Assembly (NCBI GenBank): GCA_902462495.1
Contig: CABQCC010000025.1
Location: 1-18,133, forward strand
DNA from: an uncultured Eubacterium sp.
GTDB taxonomy: Bacteria; Bacillota; Clostridia; Oscillospirales; Acutalibacteraceae
Length of the DNA stretch: 18,133 nt
Direction: 5' to 3'
A program made the translations under genes and the position numbers. Under the pieces are notes generated by a model. That model saw only the letters and a program-made list of their open reading frames with translations, was not told the DNA's origin and searched no databases. Positions 1-6,872 of this stretch are shown in pieces (within the stretch, counting starts at the first letter, position 1; each line of letters begins with the position of its first letter).

Positions 1-45
1 ACAGCGTCGGGCAGGCCATTTTTTTAGTCGTATTTTAAGATTTCG

Positions 46-96
46 GTAAAATAAATGTAAAATTTTCTTGACATTTATTATATATTATAAGATAAT
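46..96 (+). promoter_or_regulatory. Promoter with Pho-box-like 11-base repeat
   Basis: A near-consensus sigma-A promoter is visible: TTGACA at 68-73, a 17-base spacer, and GATAAT at 91-96. Just upstream GTAAAA occurs at 46-51 and again at 57-62, exactly 11 bases apart; on the opposite strand this reads TTTTACATTTATTTTAC. The pair ends 5 bases before the -35 box, where an OmpR/PhoB-family activator would sit. The same 11-base-spaced TTTTAC repeat occurs upstream of the response regulator (6117-6133) and of the second cotransporter (10925-10941). The promoter is seen directly; control by a Pho-type regulator is inferred. Confidence 0.65.
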
Positions 97-151
97 TTAT
101 ATGCATATAGATATTATAAACATAGACTAATTTTGTGTAAGAGGAAAATGT

Positions 152-1798
152 ATGGGGATAACTAACATCATCAGCCTTCTCGGCGGTCTTGGTTTGTTTT
201 TGTTCGGAATGAAATATATGTCCGACGGCTTAAATCAAGTCGCAGGTAAAAAGATGAAATTGCTTCTTGAAAAACTTACTCGCAATAGATTTAAGGGATT
301 TTTACTCGGTGTTTTGGTAACGGCTGTTATTCAGTCATCATCTGCCACAACCGTTATGCTTATGGGCTTTCTTAATGCCGGCATTATGGATTTGGCACAG
401 GCAACAGGGGTTATTATCGGTGCAAATATCGGCACCACAATTACCGCTGTTCTTATTGCTATTGATGTTTCTGCCATTGCGCCGTTTTGTATTTTTATCG
501 GAACGGTTATGGCTCTGTTCAGCAAAAAACAAACGCAAAAGTTTATTGGGCAAATCATTCTCGGCTTCGGCGTTTTGTTCTTTGGCTTGAAGTATATGAG
601 CGGTCCTGAGGCTATGGGCGTGCTCAAAACAAGCACAGCATTCCAGACCTTTATCACAAAGGCAGACAATCCGATCTTGGGGCTTTTGATTGGCTTTATT
701 ATGTGCTCGGTTCTCCAAAGTTCAAGCGCATCAATCGGTGTTTTGCAGGCTTTGGCTATGACAAGCGCAAGCCTTATGCCGATGAAATTTGCAATTTATC
801 TCATTATCGGCATAAATGTCGGCTCGGCTATGCCGTTGTTCCTTTCTGCTATCGGAGCAAAAACAAATGCCAAGCGTGCAGCGTTGATTTATTTTATTTT
901 TGACTTTGTGGGTATGCTGATATTCACACCTGTTGCGCTCATATTCCCGCAGTATGCCGAGTGGATAACGACTTTGTCGGATAACGGTTCGGTGCAGGTT
1001 GCCATTGCACACATCATTTTCAAGGTGGTTACCGCCTTTGTTATGTTGCCGTTCATCAAATGGGTTGTTAAACTCAGTGAAGTTATTATCAAACCTAAAG
1101 AGCACGACACTCGACTTCGCTTTGAATTTATCGATAAGAAAATCAGCGATAATCCTATTTCAACCGCTCTTCAAATCGGTAGTGAGGTTGAGCGTATGGC
1201 AAGACTTGTTAGACATAATTTTGTCATTGCCTGCGAGGGATTCCTTGTTATGGACAACAGCAAACAGCGTGAACTTGAAGAAAATGAAGAACTTATAAAT
1301 TGGCTTAATCATAATATTTCCGACTTTATGATAACCGTTACGTCAAAAGAGATTACCGGTGATGTATCTGAATATCTCGGTAAGATGTTCCATGTTATCA
1401 CCGACCTTGAAAGAATAGGCGACCATGCTCAAAATATTATGGGAAGAGTGACCACTGCAAAAGAAGAAAATTACGAGTTTTCGGATAGAGGTATTGCAGA
1501 ATTTAAGGAGATTTATGAGGTTGACCTTGAACTTCTCGACCGTGCACTCGGTGCTTTCACAAACAAGCATTTGACAGATGCCGAGGAACACCAACTTCAT
1601 TATCTTGAAGATACAATTGACTATCTCACATTGCAGGCACAGGATAATCATGTTCAGCGACTTCGTGAAAAGAAGTGTCACACCTCATCGGGTGTTATAT
1701 TCACAAAGGCACTTCAAGACCTTGAAAGAGTCGGAGACCATTCATACAATATAGCTTGGGCTGCAAGAATTGATAAGAATTTGATTAGACAGATTTAG
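152..1798 (+). CDS. Na/Pi cotransporter family protein with C-terminal PhoU-like domain
   Basis: This is a 548-residue membrane protein of the bacterial Na+/phosphate cotransporter family (PF02690, NptA/YjbB-like), expected to move phosphate across the cytoplasmic membrane with Na+. The first half, up to about residue 310, is strongly hydrophobic and carries the duplicated signature: QSSSATT at 61-67 and QSSSAS at 189-194, the former followed by GANIGTT at 90-96. From about residue 335 it becomes soluble, helical and charged, with two PhoU-type motifs (DLERIGDH near 425 and DLERVGDH near 530). The ATG at 152 follows AAGAGGA at 139-145. A consensus promoter with a Pho-box-like repeat lies upstream, and the kinase gene follows after 52 bases with no terminator, so the two are probably cotranscribed. 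A paralogue of similar architecture lies at 11021. The family is certain; whether the direction is uptake or efflux is not decidable from sequence. Confidence 0.95.
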   Translation: MGITNIISLLGGLGLFLFGMKYMSDGLNQVAGKKMKLLLEKLTRNRFKGFLLGVLVTAVIQSSSATTVMLMGFLNAGIMDLAQATGVIIGANIGTTITAVLIAIDVSAIAPFCIFIGTVMALFSKKQTQKFIGQIILGFGVLFFGLKYMSGPEAMGVLKTSTAFQTFITKADNPILGLLIGFIMCSVLQSSSASIGVLQALAMTSASLMPMKFAIYLIIGINVGSAMPLFLSAIGAKTNAKRAALIYFIFDFVGMLIFTPVALIFPQYAEWITTLSDNGSVQVAIAHIIFKVVTAFVMLPFIKWVVKLSEVIIKPKEHDTRLRFEFIDKKISDNPISTALQIGSEVERMARLVRHNFVIACEGFLVMDNSKQRELEENEELINWLNHNISDFMITVTSKEITGDVSEYLGKMFHVITDLERIGDHAQNIMGRVTTAKEENYEFSDRGIAEFKEIYEVDLELLDRALGAFTNKHLTDAEEHQLHYLEDTIDYLTLQAQDNHVQRLREKKCHTSSGVIFTKALQDLERVGDHSYNIAWAARIDKNLIRQI

Positions 1799-1850
1799 TG
1801 ATTATTAAAAATAATATATAGGAGAAATATATTATGGAGGAGATAAAATA

Positions 1851-2948
1851 ATGGCAAACATCAGAGAGGTAATTGACAATTTTAATTTCAAGGGGGATTT
1901 TGTTGATGTAGAGGAATTCGGTTCGGGTCACATCAACAAGACTTATCTTGTGACTTTCAACAACAACGGAGAAGAACAAAAATACATTCTTCAACAGCTC
2001 AATGCAAATGTTTTCAAAAATATCGAGCAACTTATGAAAAATGTTTTTACCGTAACTTCATATCTTCGTTCTGTTATTAAAGAAAACGGCGGTGACCCTG
2101 ACAGAGAAACATTGCACTATATCCACACAAAGGACGGCAACGAATTCTACAAATCCTCAGAAGACAATACATATTACAGAGCATACATTTTTGTTCGTGA
2201 TTCTGTCAGCTTTAATACTGCCGAAAATGCAGATATGTTCAAATCAAGCGGTGAAGCTTTCGGCAAGTTCCAAAGACTTTTGTCCGATTTCAACGCAGAG
2301 GAACTTACAGAAACCATCCCTCATTTTCACGATACTTTGTGGAGATATAATAATGAATTTGTGCCTGCTCTTGAAAAGAATGCTTCGGGCAGACTGGACA
2401 CTTGCAAGGCAGAGGTTGATTTTGTAAATAAGTATGCCGATGAAATGGGCAAACTTACTGCAATGACCGAGAAGGGCGAACTTCCGCTCCGTGTAACTCA
2501 CAACGACACAAAGCTCAACAATGTTATGTTTGACAAAGACACTTGCAAGTGCATTTGTGTTATTGACCTTGACACAGTTATGCCGGGTCTTGCACTTTAT
2601 GATTTTGGCGATTCAATCCGCTTTGGTGCTTCAACTGCTGCCGAGGACGAAACCGACCTTGATAAGGTAGAAATGGATTTGGATTACTTCAAGGCTTATG
2701 CAGAGGGCTTTTTGGGCGAAGCAGGCGAGTATTTCAATCAAGCAGAGATTGACAACCTTGCTTTTGCTTCAAAACTTATGACTCTCGAATGCGGTATGCG
2801 TTTCTTGACCGACTACATCAACGGCGATGTTTATTTCAGAACAGAATATCCTGAACATAACCTTGACCGTGCACGCAATCAGTTCAAACTTGTTGCCGAT
2901 ATGGACAGCAAGATGGACAATATGGAAGAAATAATTAAAAATATATAG
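1851..2948 (+). CDS. nahK: N-acetylhexosamine 1-kinase-like phosphotransferase (NahK family)
   Basis: This 365-residue protein belongs to the aminoglycoside phosphotransferase/choline kinase fold and closely resembles, from memory, the Bifidobacterium NahK that phosphorylates GlcNAc/GalNAc at C1 in the lacto-N-biose/galacto-N-biose pathway. Shared stretches include SGHINKTYLV (25-34), YILQQLNANVF (45-55), the catalytic loop THNDTKLNN (216-224, catalytic Asp219), IDLDTVMPG (238-246), DFGDSIRFGAS (251-261) and the C-terminal ECGMRFLTDY and YPEHNLDRAR. Length matches the family. The start has a strong GGAGGAG at 1836-1842, 8 bases before ATG. It follows the phosphate transporter in what looks like one transcript, which could link phosphate supply to a sugar-1-phosphate pathway (inference). 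No GNB phosphorylase or sugar transporter is in the window, so the true substrate could be another hexose. Confidence 0.85.
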   Translation: MANIREVIDNFNFKGDFVDVEEFGSGHINKTYLVTFNNNGEEQKYILQQLNANVFKNIEQLMKNVFTVTSYLRSVIKENGGDPDRETLHYIHTKDGNEFYKSSEDNTYYRAYIFVRDSVSFNTAENADMFKSSGEAFGKFQRLLSDFNAEELTETIPHFHDTLWRYNNEFVPALEKNASGRLDTCKAEVDFVNKYADEMGKLTAMTEKGELPLRVTHNDTKLNNVMFDKDTCKCICVIDLDTVMPGLALYDFGDSIRFGASTAAEDETDLDKVEMDLDYFKAYAEGFLGEAGEYFNQAEIDNLAFASKLMTLECGMRFLTDYINGDVYFRTEYPEHNLDRARNQFKLVADMDSKMDNMEEIIKNI

Positions 2949-2954
2949 AAAGCA

Positions 2955-2979
2955 TAAGGGTGGTTATATACTGCCCTTA
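2955..2979 (+). other. Hairpin in the rlmD leader
   Basis: TAAGGGTGG (2955-2963) can pair with CTGCCCTTA (2971-2979) through 9 pairs, two of them G-T, around a 7-base AT loop. No T-run follows, so it is a poor terminator. It sits 9 bases before the rlmD ATG and sequesters the only purine-rich stretch in the leader, so it could influence rlmD translation or act as a weak attenuator. Its function is unknown. Confidence 0.4.
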
Positions 2980-2988
2980 ACTTAATTT

Positions 2989-4347
2989 ATGAGTATTAAG
3001 AAAAACGATGATATAACATTAAAAATTGAAGATATGACAAATGAAGGCTCGTCAGTCGGTCACTATGACGGTATGGCGGTCTTTGTTCGTGGTGCAGTAA
3101 CGGGTGATGAAATTGTCGCTCATATTATTAAAGCCAAAAAGAACTATGCAATCGGTATTGTAAAAGAAATTATCAATCCGTCACCATGCAGAATTGAGTC
3201 TGATTGTCCTGTGTCCGACAAATGCGGAGGCTGTTCGTTCAGGAATATGACCTATGATGCCGAGCTTAAATATAAGCAGGGCAGGGTAGCAGACGCCGTT
3301 AAAAGAATTGGGCATATTGATGCTCCGATTAAGCCGATTATCGGTGCCGATACGGTTGATAATTATCGCAATAAGGCACAATATCCTGTTTGTATCACAA
3401 ACGGCGAACTTCAGGCAGGCTTTTATGCTTACAAAAGTCATAGGATTATTCCGTGTGCAGATTGCCGACTTCAGCATAGCAGTTTCAAAGATATTCTCGA
3501 TATAATCGCAAAATGGGTGCGTGCAAATAATGTTACATCTTATGATGAACAAACAGGCAGGGGACTGCTCCGCCATATTTATATTCGCAGAGCACCGATG
3601 ACGGCAGAAACAATGGTCTGTCTTGTCATCAACGGCAAGAGTGTGCCGAACGAAACCGACCTTGTCGCTTCTCTCAAGCAGTATGACGGCGTAAAGTCAA
3701 TTTGCTTGAATATTAATCGAGAAAACACAAATGTAATTCTCGGCAACGAAACAAAGCTGATTTACGGCGAACCGACTGTTACCGATGTTTTGCTTGGCAA
3801 AAAGTTTGTGATTTCGCCTGAATCTTTTTATCAAATCAATCATGACCAATGCGAAAAATTGTATACCAAAGCCGCTGAATATGCAGGTTTAACAGGTAAC
3901 GAAACAGTTGTTGACCTCTATTGCGGTGTCGGCACAATTGGTCTTTCAATGGCAGATAATGCAAAGCGGATTTTCGGTATTGAGATTATTCCGCAGGCTA
4001 TTGAAAATGCAAAAATCAACGCCCGACAAAACGGAATAACAAATGCAGAATTTTTCTGCGGTGACGCCTACGACGGTGCAAAGGAACTTAAAAAAAGAGG
4101 AATAACTCCCGATGTCGTTATCCTCGACCCACCTCGCAAGGGCTGTCAAAAAGAACTGTTTGACGTGGTCGAAAAAATGAACCCAAAGAGAATCGTTTAT
4201 GTTTCGTGCGACAGTGCCACCCTCGCCCGAGATTTGGAAGTGCTCCAAACAAAAGGCTACCAAACCCTCGAAGTCACCCCGGTCGATATGTTCCCCCGCA
4301 CTCCGCATGTGGAGTGCGTGGTTCTGTTGACTAAAGTACAGAAGTAA
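2989..4347 (+). CDS. rlmD: 23S rRNA (uracil-5-)-methyltransferase, RlmD/TrmA family
   Basis: This 452-residue protein is a SAM-dependent RNA uracil C5-methyltransferase of the TrmA/RumA group, expected to modify 23S rRNA (U1939 in E. coli numbering; Gram-positive members may also modify U747). Residues 1-60 form a TRAM RNA-binding domain. An iron-sulfur cysteine set follows: C73, C79, C82 in CPVSDKCGGC and probably C159 in CADCRLQ. The methyltransferase core shows the SAM loop DLYCGVGTIGLS (309-320), DPPRKGC (380-386), the catalytic nucleophile C407 in YVSCDSATLARDL, and general base E442 in HVECVVLL. Length is typical. Oddly, no convincing ribosome binding site precedes the ATG (the leader reads CTTAATTT), and a hairpin lies just upstream. 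The family is certain; the exact RNA target is inferred. Confidence 0.93.
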   Translation: MSIKKNDDITLKIEDMTNEGSSVGHYDGMAVFVRGAVTGDEIVAHIIKAKKNYAIGIVKEIINPSPCRIESDCPVSDKCGGCSFRNMTYDAELKYKQGRVADAVKRIGHIDAPIKPIIGADTVDNYRNKAQYPVCITNGELQAGFYAYKSHRIIPCADCRLQHSSFKDILDIIAKWVRANNVTSYDEQTGRGLLRHIYIRRAPMTAETMVCLVINGKSVPNETDLVASLKQYDGVKSICLNINRENTNVILGNETKLIYGEPTVTDVLLGKKFVISPESFYQINHDQCEKLYTKAAEYAGLTGNETVVDLYCGVGTIGLSMADNAKRIFGIEIIPQAIENAKINARQNGITNAEFFCGDAYDGAKELKKRGITPDVVILDPPRKGCQKELFDVVEKMNPKRIVYVSCDSATLARDLEVLQTKGYQTLEVTPVDMFPRTPHVECVVLLTKVQK

Positions 4348-4351
4348 AAGT

Positions 4352-4515
4352 GTGAAAATTATTAAATTTGAAGAAATCTATTTTGATTACAATGATATGT
4401 TTTGGCATGCAATAGATGAAAAATGTAAAGCCATCATTAAAATAAAAAGAAAAATGATGGTTCTGTAAATCCCGATTTATACGGAATTGATTTTTATTTT
4501 ATTGAGGAAAAATAC
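4352..4515 (+). pseudogene. Possible frameshifted small-gene remnant upstream of NUDIX gene
   Basis: From a GTG at 4352 a 38-codon reading frame runs to TAA at 4466-4468 (it begins VKIIKFEEIYFDYND). Near an A-rich stretch at 4436-4455 the reading appears to continue one frame back as NDGSVNPDLYGIDFYFIEEK, which runs without a stop into the NUDIX start at 4516. The two pieces read like one short peptide broken by a single-base slip. No ribosome binding site precedes the GTG, and I recognise no family. It may be a decayed gene, an N-terminal extension of the NUDIX protein, or chance. Confidence 0.3.
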
Positions 4516-5070
4516 ATGTTGAATAAGCAAATAAATATTGAATTGCAAGATACACAATGGCAATTTGAATATGTTGACCATGACAGAAATATTGCCCGAG
4601 CAATAGTTTATGATGAAGACGGTTTGTTCTATTTTGTAAGAGCAGAACAAGATGATGATTTTGGAAAAGTAACATTGATTGAAACATCGGGTGTTGGAGT
4701 TGAGATAGGCGAGGACTTACAAACCGCCATTCAAAGAGAATTGAAAGAAGAACTTGGTATATCTGTAGAAATAATTTGCAAAATCGGAGTTGTAAGCGAT
4801 TATTACAATCTGATTCACAGGCATAATATTAATAATTATTTCTTATGCAAAGTAAAGTCATTCGGAGAAAAGAATTTGACTCAGGATGAAGTAGAAAATT
4901 TTCACTTATCTACATTAAAATTGACATATGACGAAGCTGTTCGAGAATATGAAAATAGGGCAAATACAAGATTAGGAACACTTATAGCAAACAGAGAACT
5001 GCCTATTTTGCATCAAGCAAAAGAGATAATTAATGAAAGCCAAAAGTACCCTTATTATCACGAAGTTTGA
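4516..5070 (+). CDS. NUDIX hydrolase domain protein
   Basis: This is a 184-residue soluble protein with a NUDIX fold; members hydrolyse nucleoside diphosphates linked to another moiety, using Mg2+ held by the box glutamates. The NUDIX box is at about 59-82: E66, then 7 residues, then RELKEELGI (74-82) with E75, E78 and E79 in place. The first canonical glycine (six residues before E66) is Val60, although Gly59 and Gly61 flank it, so activity is plausible but the box is not perfect. ATG 4516 has GAGG at 4504-4507 with 8-base spacing. The open frame extends upstream to 4441 without a start. The gene is AT-rich and sits in an accessory-looking stretch next to an acetyltransferase pseudogene. The substrate cannot be predicted. 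Confidence 0.85.
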   Translation: MLNKQINIELQDTQWQFEYVDHDRNIARAIVYDEDGLFYFVRAEQDDDFGKVTLIETSGVGVEIGEDLQTAIQRELKEELGISVEIICKIGVVSDYYNLIHRHNINNYFLCKVKSFGEKNLTQDEVENFHLSTLKLTYDEAVREYENRANTRLGTLIANRELPILHQAKEIINESQKYPYYHEV

Positions 5071-5158
5071 TATTAATCCCTTTGGGTTAATGATATATTT
5101 TATTTTAAGGAGATTGCTGTTTGAAGAAAAACAACACCTTGGAGATTGTAGGCTGACC

Positions 5159-5196
5159 GGGAGGTTTGCCAAAAAATTCAATCTCACAAACCTCCC
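5159..5196 (+). repeat. Perfect 10-base inverted repeat
   Basis: GGGAGGTTTG (5159-5168) is exactly complementary to CAAACCTCCC (5187-5196), with an 18-base loop. No T-run follows. A competing smaller pairing, CACAA with TTGTG, overlaps the 3' arm. It lies in the 156-base gap between the NUDIX gene and the GNAT pseudogene, and could be an mRNA structure or a remnant of a repeat. Its function is unknown. Confidence 0.5.
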
Positions 5197-5226
5197 TTGT
5201 GAAGTCAACATTTCAGGAGGAAAATT

Positions 5227-5420
5227 ATGAATAAAAATGACTTTATTATTCGTTTGGAACAAAAAAGTGATTACAGAAAAACCGAAAATCTTGTCAGAGA
5301 GGCGTTACAGGTGAATATTCTCCGCCTCGGTTGTATATGGTTGACGAGCAAGAAGCGGAAGAATTTGACAAAACTTTTGAATTTAAACAAAAGCTTGTTC
5401 TTCCCGAGCAGTTGTTCTGA
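5227..5420 (+). pseudogene. GNAT acetyltransferase pseudogene (internal deletion plus frameshift)
   Basis: The ATG at 5227 has a perfect AGGAGG at 5215-5220. The first ~27 codons (FIIRLEQKSDYRKTENLVREA) match the N-terminus of a common GNAT N-acetyltransferase subfamily. From 5310 the family's C-terminus follows, but in a different frame: GEYSPPRLYMVDEQEAEEFD and FKQKLVLPEQLF, ending in TGA at 5418-5420. The two ends are therefore fused with the central acetyl-CoA-binding region missing, probably well over 100 residues. The unshifted frame runs to 5424 as a meaningless 65-codon ORF. Family knowledge supports the identity of the two ends; the deletion as mechanism is inference. Its substrate was never predictable, and the remnant cannot be active. 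Confidence 0.75.
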
Positions 5421-5430
5421 ATGAACGGGG

Positions 5431-5454
5431 AAGGTGGGTAACTGCCTGCCTTTT
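5431..5454 (+). terminator. Possible weak terminator after GNAT pseudogene
   Basis: AAGGTGGGT (5431-5439) pairs with GCCTGCCTT (5444-5452) across a 4-base loop AACT, with three G-T pairs, followed by a short T stretch. It would separate the pseudogene from the nitroreductase, whose ribosome binding site begins only 16 bases later. Confidence 0.4.
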
Positions 5455-5479
5455 GAATATAAATTTTGGAGGTATGATT

Positions 5480-6004
5480 ATGTCCGATATGTTAGATGTT
5501 ATGAAATCAAGAAGAAGTATTAAGAAATACAAGTCCGCTCCTGTGGCTGACGAACTTCTTAACAAAATTGTTGAAGCCGGTCTTTATGCAGCAAACGGCA
5601 GAGGTAATCAAAATTCAATTATTATCAAAGTGACAGACAAAAAAGTTCGTGATGAATTGTCTGCTCTTAATTGCCAAATCGGAGGCTGGAAGCCTGATTT
5701 TGACCCGTTCTATAACTCTCCTGCCGTTCTTGTTGTTCTTGATAAAAAGGACAGCTCAACCTGTGTTTATGACGGCAGTCTCGTAATGGGCAATATGATG
5801 CTTGAGGCTCACGCTTTGGGTCTTGGCAGTTGTTGGATTCATCGTGCCAAGGAGGAATTCGAAACCGAGCAGGGCAAACAACTCCTTGAAAAACTCGGCA
5901 TCACGGAGGAATATGTCGGCGTCGGTCATTGCATAGTCGGTTATCCTGACGGCGAAGCACCAAAAACACCCGACAGAAAGCCTAACAGAGTTTACAGTAT
6001 TTGA
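5480..6004 (+). CDS. Nitroreductase family protein (FMN-dependent)
   Basis: This 174-residue protein belongs to the nitroreductase family, FMN-binding flavoenzymes using NAD(P)H on nitro compounds, quinones or similar acceptors in the cytoplasm. Visible hallmarks are the N-terminal SRRSIKKYK phosphate-binding segment, AANGRGNQN, the central helix DGSLVMGNMMLEAHALGLGSC, and the C-terminal HCIVGYPDGEAP. Length fits the short, homodimeric subgroup. I chose ATG 5480 because GGAGG at 5468-5472 lies 7 bases upstream; an in-frame ATG at 5474 is too close to that site and one at 5453 lacks one. The gene ends just before a strong terminator and appears to be monocistronic or downstream of the GNAT remnant. 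The physiological substrate is unknown. Confidence 0.9.
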   Translation: MSDMLDVMKSRRSIKKYKSAPVADELLNKIVEAGLYAANGRGNQNSIIIKVTDKKVRDELSALNCQIGGWKPDFDPFYNSPAVLVVLDKKDSSTCVYDGSLVMGNMMLEAHALGLGSCWIHRAKEEFETEQGKQLLEKLGITEEYVGVGHCIVGYPDGEAPKTPDRKPNRVYSI

Positions 6005-6028
6005 TAATAAAAACTTTACAATTTGTGT

Positions 6029-6066
6029 AAAACTCCCTGATTTATAAAATCGGGGAGTTTTTGTTG
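6029..6066 (+). terminator. Rho-independent terminator after nitroreductase
   Basis: AAACTCCCTGATTT pairs with AAATCGGGGAGTTT (one T-G wobble) around a 3-base loop at about 6030-6060, followed by a T-rich run TTTTTGTTG. Immediately before it, TTTACA and TGTAAA form a small inverted repeat at about 6015-6031. Confidence 0.9.
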
Positions 6067-6092
6067 TATATGGCGGTTCCATATTGTATAAT
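6064..6092 (+). promoter_or_regulatory. Candidate promoter of the two-component operon
   Basis: TTGTAT (6064-6069), a 17-base spacer, and a perfect TATAAT (6087-6092) lie between the nitroreductase terminator and the response regulator. A transcript from here would have a ~100-base leader containing the Pho-box-like repeat, which would then act as an operator downstream of the start. A second, weaker promoter lies at 6147-6175. Confidence 0.5.
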
Positions 6093-6095
6093 CAG

Positions 6096-6175
6096 ATTGT
6101 AAAGAAAAAATTACAATTTTACTTAGATTTTACAAACCTTGTGTTTTTGATTTTACTTTTACTTTGTAATATTAA
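6096..6175 (+). promoter_or_regulatory. Pho-box-like direct repeat and second promoter upstream of response regulator
   Basis: TTTTAC occurs at 6117-6122 and 6128-6133, exactly 11 bases apart, matching the repeats found upstream of both phosphate cotransporters. Further TTTTAC copies at 6151 and 6157 are out of that phase. A perfect 7-base inverted repeat, ATTGTAA (6096-6102) and TTACAAT (6111-6117), abuts the first half-site. TTGATT (6147-6152) and TATTAA (6170-6175), 17 bases apart, form a plausible proximal promoter downstream of the repeat. Autoregulation by the encoded regulator is inferred. Confidence 0.55.
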
Positions 6176-6197
6176 GGTAAAGAAAGGCGGAATAATT

Positions 6198-6872
6198 ATG
6201 ATTTACTGTATAGAAGATGATAACGGCATCAGAGATTTGATTGTGTACACTCTTACCGCCTCGGGATTTGAAGCAAAAGGATTTGCAAATTCGACCGAAT
6301 TTTGGTCTGCTATTAAGGAAGGCACTCCGAACTTGATTTTGCTTGATATTATGCTTCCGAATGAGGACGGAATCAGTATTCTCAAAAAAATTCGTTCCGA
6401 CAACAGAACGGCTGATATTCCCGTTATTATGGAAACGGCAAAGGAAACCGAGTACGACAAGGTTGTTGCTCTCGATTTGGGCGCAGATGATTATCTCACA
6501 AAACCGTTTGGTATGATGGAAATGGTGTCAAGAGTGAGGGCTGTTTTGCGCCGTACTTCAAAGGAAAATAAAAAGCAGGATTTGAAACTTAACGATTTGG
6601 AAATAGATACAGCTAAACATATTGTTTATGCCAATGGCGAGGAAATCAATTTGACCTTAAAGGAATATGATTTGCTCAAACTGTTTATGGAAAATATCGG
6701 CAGAGCGTTTACTCGTGACCAACTTTTGAGCAGTGTTTGGGGCACGGAATATGTCGGCGAAACAAGAACGGTCGATGTGCATATCGGCACGCTTCGTACC
6801 AAACTCGGAAAATGCGGAGATTATATAAAAACCGTTCGTGGTGTCGGTTACAGAATGGAGGATAAATTATGA
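6198..6872 (+). CDS. OmpR/PhoB-family response regulator (probable phosphate regulator)
   Basis: This 224-residue DNA-binding response regulator has a receiver domain at 1-115 with acidic pocket E6/D7/D8, phospho-acceptor D50 in LLDIMLPNEDG, T80 and K102 in DYLTKPF, then a linker and a winged-helix DNA-binding domain at 125-222 ending RTKLGKCGDYIKTVRGVGYR. I chose ATG 6198 rather than the in-frame ATG 6084: AAAGGCGG lies just upstream, MIYCIEDD is the usual N-terminus, and the extra residues would be an anomalous hydrophobic stretch. The stop overlaps the kinase start by 4 bases (ATGA), so translation is coupled. The residue before the T80-A81 pair is Glu (METAK), where Leu or Met is usual. 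PhoB/PhoP identity is inferred from overall resemblance, the PAS-type partner kinase and the shared 11-base repeats at phosphate-transporter promoters; another OmpR-family role is possible. Confidence 0.93.
   Translation: MIYCIEDDNGIRDLIVYTLTASGFEAKGFANSTEFWSAIKEGTPNLILLDIMLPNEDGISILKKIRSDNRTADIPVIMETAKETEYDKVVALDLGADDYLTKPFGMMEMVSRVRAVLRRTSKENKKQDLKLNDLEIDTAKHIVYANGEEINLTLKEYDLLKLFMENIGRAFTRDQLLSSVWGTEYVGETRTVDVHIGTLRTKLGKCGDYIKTVRGVGYRMEDKL

Noticed and set aside
2949..2988. Hairpin before rlmD as an intrinsic terminator
   Set aside because: No T-run follows the stem and the next gene starts within 10 bases; listed as a leader hairpin only.
4430..4460. Programmed -1 frameshift at the A-rich stretch before the NUDIX gene
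   Set aside because: The zero-frame codons there do not form a proper X XXY YYZ heptamer, and no stimulatory stem follows; a mutation or chance is simpler.
5033..5230. 65-codon plus-strand frame overlapping the NUDIX 3' end and the GNAT ribosome binding site
   Set aside because: No ribosome binding site or family resemblance, and it spans an intergenic inverted repeat; more likely chance.
6084..6197. N-terminal extension of the response regulator by 38 residues
   Set aside because: The extension is hydrophobic and lysine-rich, overlaps the promoter and Pho-box-like region, and the internal ATG 6198 has a good ribosome binding site and the canonical receiver-domain start.
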